A stretch of 64,000 nucleotides of DNA. It comes from Shewanella waksmanii ATCC BAA-643 (GTDB lineage Bacteria > Pseudomonadota > Gammaproteobacteria > Enterobacterales > Shewanellaceae). Positions within the stretch are counted from its first letter, which is position 1. Every line of letters begins with the position of its first letter. Both the position numbers and the translations under genes were made by a program. Positions 18,293 to 26,665 of the stretch are shown here, piece after piece. The stretch is from assembly GCF_000518805.1 (NCBI RefSeq), contig NZ_KI912497.1:12396-76395 (forward strand), written 5' to 3'. The notes under the pieces are model-generated. The model was not told the origin of the DNA, searched no databases, and saw only the letters and a list, made by a program, of their open reading frames with translations.

Positions 18293-19617
18293 TGAAATTT
18301 AAGATCCGCTCTTTATGTGCAGCTATTACTTTTGCTGCCTCGACAACTGCCGTTCAAGCCGACGATCTACTGCAGATATATCAACAAGCATTGACGAGCG
18401 ATCCTGTTGCTTTGCAAGCACAAGCTCAACGAGATGCGCTATATGAACAGATAGAAGAAGGCCGTGCTCCACTATTGCCAACATTAAGTGCTAATGTCGG
18501 CTATGGTAAAACTTGGAGTGATGTAGATGCGAGTGAATACGGTAGTGGCCTTAATGCCGGCGTAACATTAAGCCAAGTTATCTACGATCACAGCGCTTGG
18601 GTAGGACTCAGTTTAGCCGAGCTAGCCGCATCGCAAGCAGATGCCGCATACGCATCGACCCTACAAACCCTTATTATTCGCGTCACAAGTGCTTACTTTG
18701 ATGTGTTGTCAGCAAAAGATAACTACGAGTTTAAAGGCGCAGAGAAACGCGCCATTGAGCGTCAATTAGAGCAAACCAAGCAACGTTTTGCCGTAGGTCT
18801 AACCGCGATTACTGACGTTCACGAAGCTCAAGCTCAGTTCGATTTAGCCCGCGCTGACGAAATCTTAGCTGAAAACCAGCTAATCAATAGCTATGAAGCA
18901 CTACGTGAGATCACCGGTATTGGTTACGAATCCATTAATATTCTTGATACCGACCGCTTTGGTGCCGTCATGCCTTCACCCGCTAAGCCAGAAGAGTGGC
19001 TTAAAATGGCTGAAAGCAGCAGTGTAGACTTACTCACTACACGTATTGGTCGTGATATTGCCCAAGAAACCATTAGCTTGTACAAAGCGGGTCATATGCC
19101 GTCACTTAAGCTAAATGCTGGCTATACCACTAATTTAAAACAAAAAAATCAAGATAACAATCTGTCAGATTACGACAATGCCAACGTTGCACTGCAGTTA
19201 AGTATCCCGATTTTTGAAGGTTTCAAAGTTTCATCGCAGGTGAATCAGGCACAGTACCAATACGTAGAAGCCAGTGAGAAGATGGAGCAGACTTACCGCC
19301 AAGTGGTAAAAGATGTTCGCAATAACTTCAATAACGTTAGCGCTTCTATCAGCTCAATTCGAGCTTACGAGCAATCGGTTATCTCATCTGAGAGTGCGTT
19401 TAAAGCGACACAAGCAGGTTTTGAAGTCGGTACCCGTACTATCGTTGACGTGCTTAACCGTACCCGTGACTTGTATGACTCGAAACGTCAGCTGTCGAAC
19501 GCAAGATATGGTTATATCAACTCTATCTTAGCCCTGAAACAAGCTGCCGGAACACTTAGCGAAGATGACGTTATTGCTATCAATAATGGCTTAAAAGCGC
19601 CAGAAGCCGTGCAATAA
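18292..19617 (+). CDS. tolC: TolC-family outer-membrane efflux channel
   Basis: A 441-residue outer-membrane channel protein for tripartite efflux pumps and type I secretion. The signal peptide ends around ASTTAVQA before DDLLQIYQQALTSDP, the classical TolC mature start. Two structural repeats are visible, each with the long alpha-barrel helices (TQAGFEVGTRTIVDVLNR in the second). The gene is divergent from nudF as in E. coli. Translation starts at an ATG overlapping a possible leader ORF and is followed by an intrinsic terminator. Confidence 0.95.
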   Translation: MKFKIRSLCAAITFAASTTAVQADDLLQIYQQALTSDPVALQAQAQRDALYEQIEEGRAPLLPTLSANVGYGKTWSDVDASEYGSGLNAGVTLSQVIYDHSAWVGLSLAELAASQADAAYASTLQTLIIRVTSAYFDVLSAKDNYEFKGAEKRAIERQLEQTKQRFAVGLTAITDVHEAQAQFDLARADEILAENQLINSYEALREITGIGYESINILDTDRFGAVMPSPAKPEEWLKMAESSSVDLLTTRIGRDIAQETISLYKAGHMPSLKLNAGYTTNLKQKNQDNNLSDYDNANVALQLSIPIFEGFKVSSQVNQAQYQYVEASEKMEQTYRQVVKDVRNNFNNVSASISSIRAYEQSVISSESAFKATQAGFEVGTRTIVDVLNRTRDLYDSKRQLSNARYGYINSILALKQAAGTLSEDDVIAINNGLKAPEAVQ

Positions 19618-19634
19618 ATCCATTAAGCTAAACG

Positions 19635-19664
19635 AAAAAAACCGCCGGTATCGGCGGTTTTTTT
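19635..19664 (+). terminator. Terminator of tolC
   Basis: AAAAAACCGCCG-GTAT-CGGCGGTTTTTTT hairpin with T tract. The flanking A tract means it may also serve the convergent gene at 19690. Confidence 0.88.
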
Positions 19665-19689
19665 GTGTCTAACTTAGTGAACTGACGAT

Positions 19690-20451
19690 TTAGAAGGTGA
19701 GTTCAACACCGGCAAAGTAACCTTTGAATTGGTTATTCGCGGTCACGCCATCAAAGTCACTGACATCAAACTTAAAATCACGGTAACCAACGCGCACTTT
19801 GGTATCAAAGGCCGTACCATCAAACTGCCAGCCTAGGCCGAGTGAGTAGTCGTAAACACTGCTCTCATCAACACCAATCATCACATCGGCAAAACCGTAT
19901 AAACCTAAACCAGGAATGCCGACTTGCGCATCAGCGTAAGCCATAACGATGCCCGTGCTTAGATCTTTCTCGGCATATGGTCCTGAAACCCCACTCGCAT
20001 TCAATTGGTTGACACGGTATGAGCCGTGCATTTTTTTATAAGCTGCACCTAAATCTAGTGCCACAATATCGTTATCAAGTAGTTCATAATAAAGCACAAA
20101 ATCGGTATTACTTAAATCTGTATTGGTTGAAATGTCACCACCGAACTCTTGGCCATCAAAGTTCATTACTGACTCACCAAGCGACGCTCTTCCGCTCGCA
20201 TCAAGGCGATTTTCACGTAACTTAAAATTAGGCAGAATTGGGATACCATGTTCAACGGCCACCCACACACTACCTTGTGAGTCAGAACTGTAGTTGAAAT
20301 CTTGCTGCGGCTGTCCATGTTCAGCAAACGTACCACTAGTATCTGCTTTCCAGTAATCACCACCCACTTTAAAACCAATCAGTGACGCAGCCTGAGCAGA
20401 TGTAGCAACCATACTGCCTAACAAAGCACATGCTAATATCGTTTTTTTCAT
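19690..20451 (-). CDS. TIGR04219-type outer-membrane beta-barrel protein
   Basis: A 253-residue predicted outer-membrane barrel with a signal peptide ending ATSAQA. The body alternates short amphipathic strands and ends in an aromatic C-terminal residue (FAGVELTF), the usual signal for barrel assembly. The N-terminus SLIGFKVGGDYWKADTSG fits the TIGR04219 family, whose function is unknown. It starts 3 nt after the stop of the DUF2333 gene, so the two are co-transcribed. Confidence 0.85.
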   Translation of the reverse strand: MKKTILACALLGSMVATSAQAASLIGFKVGGDYWKADTSGTFAEHGQPQQDFNYSSDSQGSVWVAVEHGIPILPNFKLRENRLDASGRASLGESVMNFDGQEFGGDISTNTDLSNTDFVLYYELLDNDIVALDLGAAYKKMHGSYRVNQLNASGVSGPYAEKDLSTGIVMAYADAQVGIPGLGLYGFADVMIGVDESSVYDYSLGLGWQFDGTAFDTKVRVGYRDFKFDVSDFDGVTANNQFKGYFAGVELTF

Positions 20452-20454
20452 TAC

Positions 20455-21426
20455 TTAACCTTGAGTTAATAAGTTAGTTAAATCAATCACCGCGGCATTC
20501 GCTCGCGAGATGTAGTTTGCCATCACTAAGGAGTGATTGGCGACAATACCGAACCCAGAACCGTTAAGGATCATCGGGCTCCATACTGGTTGTTGCGTTT
20601 CTTCCAATTCTCGAATGATCTGCTGCAGGCTCACAGTCGCATTTTTCTTCTTGAGCACATCGGCAAAATCGACCTCAATGGCTTTCATGAAATTAAGTAG
20701 TGCCCACGTTGCGCCACGAGTTTCATAAAACACATCATCAATTTTCCACCAGCTCGTCTTAATCTGCTGGCTCGCATGATTAGGAGTCGATTGACTGGCG
20801 ACACTGTCACCAGCCAAGTCGGTATTGAGTCTATCTTGACCCACACTGGCCGATAAGCGCTGCGACATACTACCCAGACGCTTTTGCACCTCTTTAAGCC
20901 ACTCATTGAGGTTATCTGCGCGGGCATAAAACTGTGCATCTGGGTTATTACTATCTAACATGCGGGCGCGATAAAGACTTAATAGCTTAATCGCATCTTT
21001 GTATTCACTTTCTGCGCTAGGGATTAACCAGCTGGTATGTTCAATATTGAGCTTAGAATGGGCAGCAAGTAAGTCTGCATCAGCGGTGGACTGCGACTGT
21101 GAACGGCTAAACTCTTTGCGCATTATCAAGGCTAAATCTCGCACTTGTTCTATCGCACCAAATTCAAATGCCGGCATGTTATCCATCATTACCGAGGGTG
21201 GCATCACATCATTAGAAAGCCAACCACCACTTTTATTCAGTAGGGTATCGACTGTCATAATAAGTGACGTAGTAGTGGCATAGCCCACCACTTTTTCACC
21301 CGTTGGCGTTTGAAACTGCTGAGTATCAAGCACGTCAGGTTCAACGCTCCACCAAACACTCACTAAGTATCCAATGAGCAACAGTACTGCTGCTATTCCA
21401 GCGCCTTTTTTCCATGTCATTTGCAT
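20455..21426 (-). CDS. DUF2333 family membrane-anchored protein
   Basis: A 323-residue protein with one N-terminal membrane anchor (IAAVLLLIGYLVSVWW) and a helical periplasmic body. Family-typical stretches include LNKSGGWLSNDVMPPSV near residue 63 and FYETRGATWALLNFMKAIE near 230. DUF2333 proteins are widespread in gammaproteobacteria and have no known role. The gene lies 12 nt downstream of the PCuAC chaperone gene and 3 nt before a beta-barrel gene, an envelope-protein transcription unit. Confidence 0.87.
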   Translation of the reverse strand: MQMTWKKGAGIAAVLLLIGYLVSVWWSVEPDVLDTQQFQTPTGEKVVGYATTTSLIMTVDTLLNKSGGWLSNDVMPPSVMMDNMPAFEFGAIEQVRDLALIMRKEFSRSQSQSTADADLLAAHSKLNIEHTSWLIPSAESEYKDAIKLLSLYRARMLDSNNPDAQFYARADNLNEWLKEVQKRLGSMSQRLSASVGQDRLNTDLAGDSVASQSTPNHASQQIKTSWWKIDDVFYETRGATWALLNFMKAIEVDFADVLKKKNATVSLQQIIRELEETQQPVWSPMILNGSGFGIVANHSLVMANYISRANAAVIDLTNLLTQG

Positions 21427-21438
21427 CGCTGTGACTCC

Positions 21439-21882
21439 TTAATGGTGGTGATGATGGTGACCGCCTTCCTTTGCCATATCTTGTTTACTGACCTTCAAAG
21501 AGATAGGTAGCTGGCTTCCGTCATTAAAATGTAGAACAAGTTCAACATTTTGCCCCACGGGGAGTTGATGTTTTAATCCCATCAACATGACGTGTTCACC
21601 AGATTCATCCAGTCGAAGTTCACCATGCATAGGCACAGAAAAACTATTTACTTGGCGCATTTTAACTACGCCATTTTCTTCAATCACGGTGTGTAATTGT
21701 GCTTCTTTAGCGAAATCAACGTCGACGCTGACCAGCTCAAGATTAGGACCATGATTTTGCAAAACAAAATAAGCAGCGGTATTGGGCACGCTGGCTGGCA
21801 TGGCTCTGACAAAGCCATCAACTAACACTACATTGGCCGACGCAGTAAATGAGAGGCACGATAACAACAAAAACTTAAACAT
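21439..21882 (-). CDS. PCuAC-type periplasmic copper chaperone with a His6 tail
   Basis: A 147-residue exported copper-binding protein of the PCuAC family, which delivers Cu(I), for example to cytochrome oxidase. I choose the ATG at 21882 because it yields a signal peptide (MFKFLLLSCLSFTASA). Copper ligands match the H-x10-M-x21-H-x-M pattern: QLHTVIEENGVVKMR and, later, GEHVMLMG. The C-terminus is AKEGGHHHHHH, six consecutive genomic histidines, probably an extra metal-binding tail. It is divergent from the enoyl-CoA hydratase gene. Confidence 0.9.
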   Translation of the reverse strand: MFKFLLLSCLSFTASANVVLVDGFVRAMPASVPNTAAYFVLQNHGPNLELVSVDVDFAKEAQLHTVIEENGVVKMRQVNSFSVPMHGELRLDESGEHVMLMGLKHQLPVGQNVELVLHFNDGSQLPISLKVSKQDMAKEGGHHHHHH

Positions 21883-21952
21883 GTGTTTGAAATTAAGTTC
21901 CAATGTCTTAAACTCCTTTTTAGACCCATTTGCCACAACGGAATTTTTGCCA

Positions 21953-22690
21953 ATGAGTACGATTCAAATTAAGGACGAACAAGGGGTAAGGATCATTACG
22001 ATCAATCGCCCTGAAAAACGTAACGCGCTAGACTTAGAAATGTATACCGCCCTGAGAGAATACCTCATCCAAGGTGATGCAGACAACGCAATTAACGCCT
22101 TTCTTATCAAAGGGCAGGATGATTGCTTTACCGCGGGTAATGATGTGGCCGATTTTCTAAAAAATAGCGACTTAGGGCCAGAACATCCCGCTTTTAAGTT
22201 CTTATTTAGCCTACTGGATCTCAAAAAACCATTGATTGCTGCGGTATCGGGAGCTGCTGTCGGCATTGGCACGACTTTATTGCTACATTGTGATTTGGTT
22301 TATGCCGATACCACGGCTAAATTTCAACTGCCCTTCACTAATTTAGCCCTCGTCCCCGAAGCGGGTGCGAGTTTATTACTGCCCCACTTAATCGGTCATC
22401 AAAAAGCCGCTGAATTACTGTTACTTGGGGAGAGTTTCAATGCGCAGACAGCAAAGTCACTGCATATAATTAATGACTGCGTCGACCCCAAACTGTTATT
22501 CGATACTGCCTTTGCCCAGGCTGTCAAAATAGCCGCTAAACCACCGCTATCGATACAAGCCACTAAAGCGCTTATGCGTCCAGATAAAGCATTGTTACAC
22601 GCTAAGATGACAGCGGAGTTAACTGAGTTCGCTACGCGCTTGCAAAGTGATGAGGCCAAGGCACAATTTAAAGCCTTTTTAAGCCGTTAG
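21953..22690 (+). CDS. Enoyl-CoA hydratase/isomerase family protein
   Basis: A 245-residue crotonase-fold enzyme. The oxyanion-hole segments are TAGNDVADF near residue 60 and AVSGAAVGIGTTLLLHCD near 96; the start MSTIQIKDEQGVRIITINRP is the usual N-terminus. The acid position after the second block reads LVPEAGAS, keeping a Glu as in many hydratases/isomerases. Which acyl-CoA it uses is unknown. The ATG at 21953 is chosen because the sequence upstream of it overlaps the divergent chaperone gene and is not family-like. Confidence 0.88.
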   Translation: MSTIQIKDEQGVRIITINRPEKRNALDLEMYTALREYLIQGDADNAINAFLIKGQDDCFTAGNDVADFLKNSDLGPEHPAFKFLFSLLDLKKPLIAAVSGAAVGIGTTLLLHCDLVYADTTAKFQLPFTNLALVPEAGASLLLPHLIGHQKAAELLLLGESFNAQTAKSLHIINDCVDPKLLFDTAFAQAVKIAAKPPLSIQATKALMRPDKALLHAKMTAELTEFATRLQSDEAKAQFKAFLSR

Positions 22691-22711
22691 AAAAATGTCT
22701 TCTGGGCAGAG

Positions 22712-23080
22712 CTAGTCTACTTGGCTAGCTTTTCCTACTCCCCAAGCCGCCAGTACTAGTAATGCAACCGGCCATATTAAGCTAAAGCCTGCAAACATCA
22801 TTACCAAGGCCGCACAGACACATATTGCGGAAATAAGTGCCACTAGACTGAATGCTAGCGTAACCCAGATCAGTACCACCAATAACACACCCGATGTCAT
22901 GGCAATACTCCAAATACTTAAATCGTGTAAATAGAGCGACTCTATTCCAAGGTATAGCGTTGGGAGCGACCAATATTCAACGCTTGCAATCAACAAAGCT
23001 ATCGTCAGTAACAGCAGCGCTGCGCCCAAAAAAGTGTTACCGAACTTGTTGATTAATGTCCTTTTCACCTGACTATCCAT
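22712..23080 (-). CDS. Small hypothetical membrane protein downstream of pspC-like gene
   Basis: A 122-residue protein made of about four hydrophobic helices (FLGAALLLLTIALLIA, MTSGVLLVVLIWVTLAF, LISAICVCAALVMMFAG, LIWPVALLVLAAWGVG) with a short basic N-terminus. I do not recognise the family. The last helix resembles the end of small LiaF/PspC-associated membrane proteins, but that is weak. It is the last gene of a four-gene minus-strand unit, 17 nt after the PspC gene, so an envelope-stress role is a guess from context. Confidence 0.7.
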   Translation of the reverse strand: MDSQVKRTLINKFGNTFLGAALLLLTIALLIASVEYWSLPTLYLGIESLYLHDLSIWSIAMTSGVLLVVLIWVTLAFSLVALISAICVCAALVMMFAGFSLIWPVALLVLAAWGVGKASQVD

Positions 23081-23097
23081 GCTTAGCTATTGACCAC

Positions 23098-23310
23098 TTA
23101 AAACTTGCTTGGCGCTTGCCACTTAGGCATCACTAAGGCCAATACAAAATACACTAACAAGACGAATGCTGGGTTCATAAAGGTGGCTACGGCCCATACC
23201 ACTCGAGTCCACTTACATGACCAGTCAAACTTGTCGGCCATCGCTGCCGCCACACCACAAACCAATCGTTTTGGCTCAGCTAATCGTGCAACAACATCTT
23301 CAATATTCAT
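23098..23310 (-). CDS. PspC-domain protein
   Basis: A 70-residue PspC-domain membrane protein. The domain signature is clear: RLVCGVAAAMADKFDW followed by a hydrophobic helix with VVWAVATFMNPAFVLLVYFVLALVMP. PspC proteins take part in the phage-shock (envelope stress) response. No pspA, pspB or pspF is adjacent, so this is not the canonical operon. The ATG at 23310 is preferred over one four codons upstream. Confidence 0.87.
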   Translation of the reverse strand: MNIEDVVARLAEPKRLVCGVAAAMADKFDWSCKWTRVVWAVATFMNPAFVLLVYFVLALVMPKWQAPSKF

Positions 23311-23340
23311 TTTATACTCCAAAATTTAGGCTGTTTAATA

Positions 23341-23451
23341 TTACGACTCGACTATCCTGAACCACCTTAATGTCATCAATATACCGGCGCTAAAGATAAA
23401 ACCTATCACGGGTAACAACAGTAAGGTGGCCAAATCTGTCATCATACTCAT
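23341..23451 (-). CDS. 36-residue small membrane peptide
   Basis: ATG at 23451 opens a 36-codon frame beginning MSMMTDLATLLLLPVIGF and ending with basic residues and RIVES. It is one transmembrane helix followed by a short positively charged tail. The ribosome site AAGGAG lies 6 nt upstream, inside the end of the preceding gene, which stops only 2 nt before this ATG. The strong ribosome site and tight packing make it a convincing small gene. No known family is recognised. Confidence 0.7.
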   Translation of the reverse strand: MSMMTDLATLLLLPVIGFIFSAGILMTLRWFRIVES

Positions 23452-23453
23452 AC

Positions 23454-23747
23454 TTACTCCTTGATCATTGCGCTGGTGATAACCTCTTCTTGGTTATCTT
23501 GTGTCGCTGCAACGTCAACGTCTTGAGTTTCAAACAGAGTTTCTGATAATTGTGCTTGAATCGATAGGCTCAATTCGCGCTGTGCAACATTCATCACTTC
23601 TTGCATTTGGCTAGCTAGATTACTTTCAAGACCAGCTGTCATTTCAGAAACTAAACTTTCATTGGCTTGCGCACTGAAACTGCTAGCTAACAATCCTGTT
23701 AATGTTAACGATACTAGTGCGACTTTCTTTACTGTTGAGTTAATCAT
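23454..23747 (-). CDS. Small exported hypothetical protein
   Basis: A 97-residue protein with a signal peptide (MINSTVKKVALVSLTLTG, then a cleavage site after FSAQA). The mature part is mostly helical with many Glu/Gln (for example MQEVMNVAQRELSLSIQAQL). The ATG at 23747 is preferred over the one six codons earlier because AAGGAAAA is correctly spaced before it. First gene of a four-gene unit with the 36-residue peptide, PspC and the 122-residue membrane protein. Function unknown. Confidence 0.72.
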   Translation of the reverse strand: MINSTVKKVALVSLTLTGLLASSFSAQANESLVSEMTAGLESNLASQMQEVMNVAQRELSLSIQAQLSETLFETQDVDVAATQDNQEEVITSAMIKE

Positions 23748-23881
23748 GGTGTTTTCCTTTTCCATTAGTGATTGATTACAGATTAACTAATACAAGTGGT
23801 GTGCCAACTTTTAAAAAATATTATAACCTACTGATAAATATGAATTTATGCTCGATTTCACATCAAGGGTTAGATTGCACC

Positions 23882-23897
23882 GATTAGCGCGCTAATC
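23882..23897. promoter_or_regulatory. Perfect 16-bp palindrome upstream of the PspC-like operon
   Basis: GATTAGCGCGCTAATC is a perfect inverted repeat about 135 bp upstream of the first gene (start 23747). It is a candidate operator for a dimeric regulator. A TATAAT hexamer lies at 23820-23825 on the minus strand, between it and the operon. No regulator gene is adjacent. Confidence 0.4.
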
Positions 23898-23982
23898 ATC
23901 CAGTGGTTAAAATCACTACTGCCTAGTAATTTTCACTACTTCGACATCCTGTCGCTAAAAAGCGAGGCCAAAATCGCCCATA

Positions 23983-24012
23983 AAAAAGCCCCTTTGCTTA
24001 CACAAAGGGGCT
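23983..24012 (-). terminator. Terminator of dusA
   Basis: On the minus strand AGCCCCTTTG-TGTAAG-CAAAGGGGCT is followed by TTTTTT, 33 nt after the dusA stop codon. Confidence 0.85.
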
Positions 24013-24045
24013 ATTAATTTGCTTTAAGTCATTAAATATAAATAA

Positions 24046-25053
24046 CTATCCCATCGCTTCTCTAGCTTTATGCACTACATCAATGCCAGGTTCAGTACCA
24101 TGACCGTTTTCACTTAAATAACGGCGCCAAGCCCGCGAGCCCGGCTGTCCTTGATACAATCCGGTCATATGGCGAGTGATATGATTCAATTTGCCACCTA
24201 AGGCTAAATGTTTCTCTATATAAGGAATCATGTTCTGCAAAACATCATCTCGACTCAGTACAGGTGTCGTTAACCCACATAGTTGACTGTCTACTTCTGC
24301 CAGCAAATACGGGTTTTGATACGCTTCTCTTCCTACCATAACCCCGTCAAGGTGCTGTAGATGCGTCTGACATTCAGCCAGTGTTTTTACCCCACCATTG
24401 ATAGATATGTTTAACTGTGGAAAATCTTGCTTTAGCTGATACACCCGTGGATAGTCTAGCGGTGGTATTTCTCGATTCTCTTTGGGACTTAAGCCATTTA
24501 GCCACGCTTTACGCGCGTGAATAATAAACACCTCACAACCCGCTTGCTCAACCGTGTCGACAAACTCAGTGAGAAACTCATAGCTGTCTTGCTCATCAAT
24601 ACCAATTCGAGTTTTGACTGTCACAGGGATATCAACCACATCACGCATAGCCGCAACACATTCAGCCACAAGTGCCGGTTCAGCCATCAAGCAGGCGCCG
24701 AAACGGCCGTTTTGCACGCGATCCGACGGGCAGCCAACATTGAGATTAACTTCATCATAGCCGCGTTCAGCTGCCAGTTTGGCACAAGTCGCTAGATCAG
24801 CCGGGTTAGAGCCACCTAGTTGCAGCGCTAACGGATGCTCTTCTTCGTTATATGCTAAGTAGTCGCCTTTACCGTGAATAATTGCACCTGTGGTGACCAT
24901 TTCCGTATAAAGCAGCAGTTGCGATGACATCAAACGCGCAAAATAACGGTAATGTTTGTCCGTCCAATCGAGCATAGGCGCGATAGAGAAGGTTCTATTT
25001 AGCCGTTTTGTTGGTACTACTGGCTTAAAGCCTGATTTAGTTGATACTGTCAT
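24046..25053 (-). CDS. dusA: tRNA-dihydrouridine synthase A (N-terminus rebuilt by an integrated element)
   Basis: A 335-residue flavoenzyme that reduces uridines 20/20a in tRNA D-loops. Signatures: FSIAPMLDWTDKHYRYFARL near residue 24, NLNVGCPSDRVQNGRFGACL with the catalytic Cys near 106, TVKTRIGID, HARKAWLNGLSPKENR and SINGGVKT. Only the first ~20 codons (TVSTKSGFKPVVPTKRLNR) lie outside the ancestral gene: they and the promoter come from the inserted element. The ancestral 5' end, encoding MSSSSRPVINRTFSIAPMLDW, is at 30302-30496. The enzyme therefore appears intact despite the insertion. Confidence 0.95.
   Translation of the reverse strand: MTVSTKSGFKPVVPTKRLNRTFSIAPMLDWTDKHYRYFARLMSSQLLLYTEMVTTGAIIHGKGDYLAYNEEEHPLALQLGGSNPADLATCAKLAAERGYDEVNLNVGCPSDRVQNGRFGACLMAEPALVAECVAAMRDVVDIPVTVKTRIGIDEQDSYEFLTEFVDTVEQAGCEVFIIHARKAWLNGLSPKENREIPPLDYPRVYQLKQDFPQLNISINGGVKTLAECQTHLQHLDGVMVGREAYQNPYLLAEVDSQLCGLTTPVLSRDDVLQNMIPYIEKHLALGGKLNHITRHMTGLYQGQPGSRAWRRYLSENGHGTEPGIDVVHKAREAMG
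24963..24993. repeat. Attachment-site repeat inside dusA (dusA-proximal copy)
   Basis: This 31-bp segment (starting tccaatcgagcatagg) is identical to 30433-30463. It encodes the conserved TFSIAPMLDW part of dusA, the known target of dusA-specific tyrosine integrases. Confidence 0.92.
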
Positions 25054-25106
25054 TTGTTTCGAGTTGCTCTGAATTGCCGTGATTTCGTTGAATTTCGGTG
25101 TATGGT

Positions 25107-25137
25107 GTCCTATATGGGCCCCATAATGGGGTAGGAC
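25107..25137. promoter_or_regulatory. Palindromic GGGCCCCAT region beside the integrase
   Basis: GTCCTA and TAGGAC flank CCCCAT-A-ATGGGG, making a nested inverted repeat between dusA and the integrase start. The word GGGCCCCAT recurs at 27878 (as ATGGGGCCC) and at 30348 near the other end. This could be integrase arm-binding or a terminator-like hairpin; nothing in the sequence decides between them. Confidence 0.4.
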
Positions 25138-25159
25138 GATGTAGCGAAATTCACTGATT

Positions 25160-25965
25160 GTGGCATCTTTTACAATAGAGAAACGAGCAAAGGCAAGCGG
25201 CGATTTTAGTTACCGGTGTACTGTGCGCGTCAAATAATCCGGCGAAATTATACATCGTGAGTTGAAAACATTCAGTAAAAAAGAAGTGGCTCGTACCTGG
25301 GGCAAAACTCGGTGTGATGCGATTGAACATCATGGGGCACTGAACAAACACAAAGTAGTACCCCTTAATTTGTACTTTGAAGATCACGACCTATGGGGCA
25401 AGACAGGCCGAACTAAACGCTATGTCATTAAAATGCTTATGGACTGTGATAACAGTAAGGTTAGAAGTGACTCACTAAAAACCAGTGATCTGATTGAACA
25501 TTGTAAAAACCGGCGCGCAGCTGATGCCGGACCTTCTCTATTTATCACGATATTGCCTATCTTCGCAGTGTGATGAAAAAGGCGTTGCCCGTTTGGGATA
25601 TTTCAGCCAACTATCAAATTTTCGAAGATGCGATGCCCATTCTAATCGAAATGAACTTAGTAGGGAAAAGCCAGAAGCGGACACGCCGCCCAACAAAGCA
25701 TGAACTCAACAAATTAAGAAATGGTCTCCAAAAAAGGATGGACTTTAGGCCCAGCGGTAAAACCCGATTACCTTATCTCGATATTTTGGACTTTAGTAAT
25801 TTAACCTGTATGCGAATCGGTGAGGTTTGTAATTTACGCTGGGAAGACTTAAACGAAGATCATAAAACTGTTTTAGTCCGAGATAGGAAAGACCCAAGAA
25901 AAAAGAGGGCAACCACATGATTGTGCCTTTGCTCGCTGGTTCATTTGATATCGCAAAAAACCTGC
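25160..25965 (+). pseudogene. Tyrosine integrase of the dusA-island type, broken
   Basis: The reconstructed product starts VASFTIEKRAKASGDFSYRC, continues through ELKTFSKKEVARTWGKTR and a core-binding region, and reaches the catalytic-Arg box CMRIGEVCNLRWEDLN and the catalytic-Lys region VRDRKDPRKK. Lesions visible: in-frame TAA at 25235; loss of one base near 25543-25548 (GPS/IYHDIAYLRSVMKK); loss of one base in the A-run near 25900 before GNHMIVPLLAG; and truncation at about 25965 by an IS. The His-x-x-Arg box and catalytic Tyr are missing. Confidence 0.85.
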
Positions 25966-25969
25966 CTCA

Positions 25970-26665
25970 AACAAATATAAATCTAACACCTCCTCACGGT
26001 AACTTCGGTTAAACCTTTCAACAAAACCATTTTGATAAGGGCTACCAGGCCTTATAAACTCCAGCTTGATGTTGTTTTCCATAGCCCAAGTTTCAAGCGC
26101 AGTGGAGGTAAATTCAGGACCGTTATCTACTCTAATTTGCTTTGGCTTACCGCGCCAAGCAATGATCTGTTTTTAGTGTCCTAATTACTCTCGCAGCAGT
26201 TTAACTGGTATCCACTTCAATTGCTAATGCTTGTCGATTGAAATCATCGAGTATATTCAATGTTCTAAAACGATGCCCATAGCTTAATGCATCACTCATA
26301 AAGTCCATTGACCACGATTCATTATGTTGCCTTGGGACACTTAATGGCTCAGGTGTTCTTGTTGGTACACGGCGTTTCCCCTTACGTCTCAAGTTAAGTT
26401 TTAGCATGTTGTAAACTCGCTCAACACGCTTCTTACTCCATGGTTTGCCTTTTATTGCGAAGCCTGTTAAATAGCTTGGGCAGTCCCCACCTTTGATGGC
26501 GCTCAACCAGCGCAAGCAGTGCGTCAATAACTTCATCATCTCACGGCCGTTTATGTTTGTAATAAAAAGCTGAGCGGCTTAGCCCTGCCACTTCACAAGC
26601 AAATGCGACGCTGACGTTAAACTGAGTTCTCAAATGCTCAGCCCAAGCTCTGTGCCAACTTGTTT
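25970..26665 (-). pseudogene. IS3-family transposase OrfB, frameshifted and truncated
   Basis: Pieces of the DDE transposase are readable in different frames: DDEVIDALLALVERHQRWG, then WSKKRVERVYNMLKLNLRRK, ESWSMDFMSDAL with the first Asp, VDNGPEF with the second Asp, and NGFVERFNRSYREEVLDLYL with the Glu. Frame changes near 26455 and 26205 interrupt it, and the C-terminus is missing after LYLFE, where integrase antisense sequence begins. Confidence 0.85.

Noticed and set aside
22712..23310. A complete phage-shock (psp) operon.
   Set aside because: Only a PspC-domain protein is present; no PspA, PspB or PspF sequence is found beside it.
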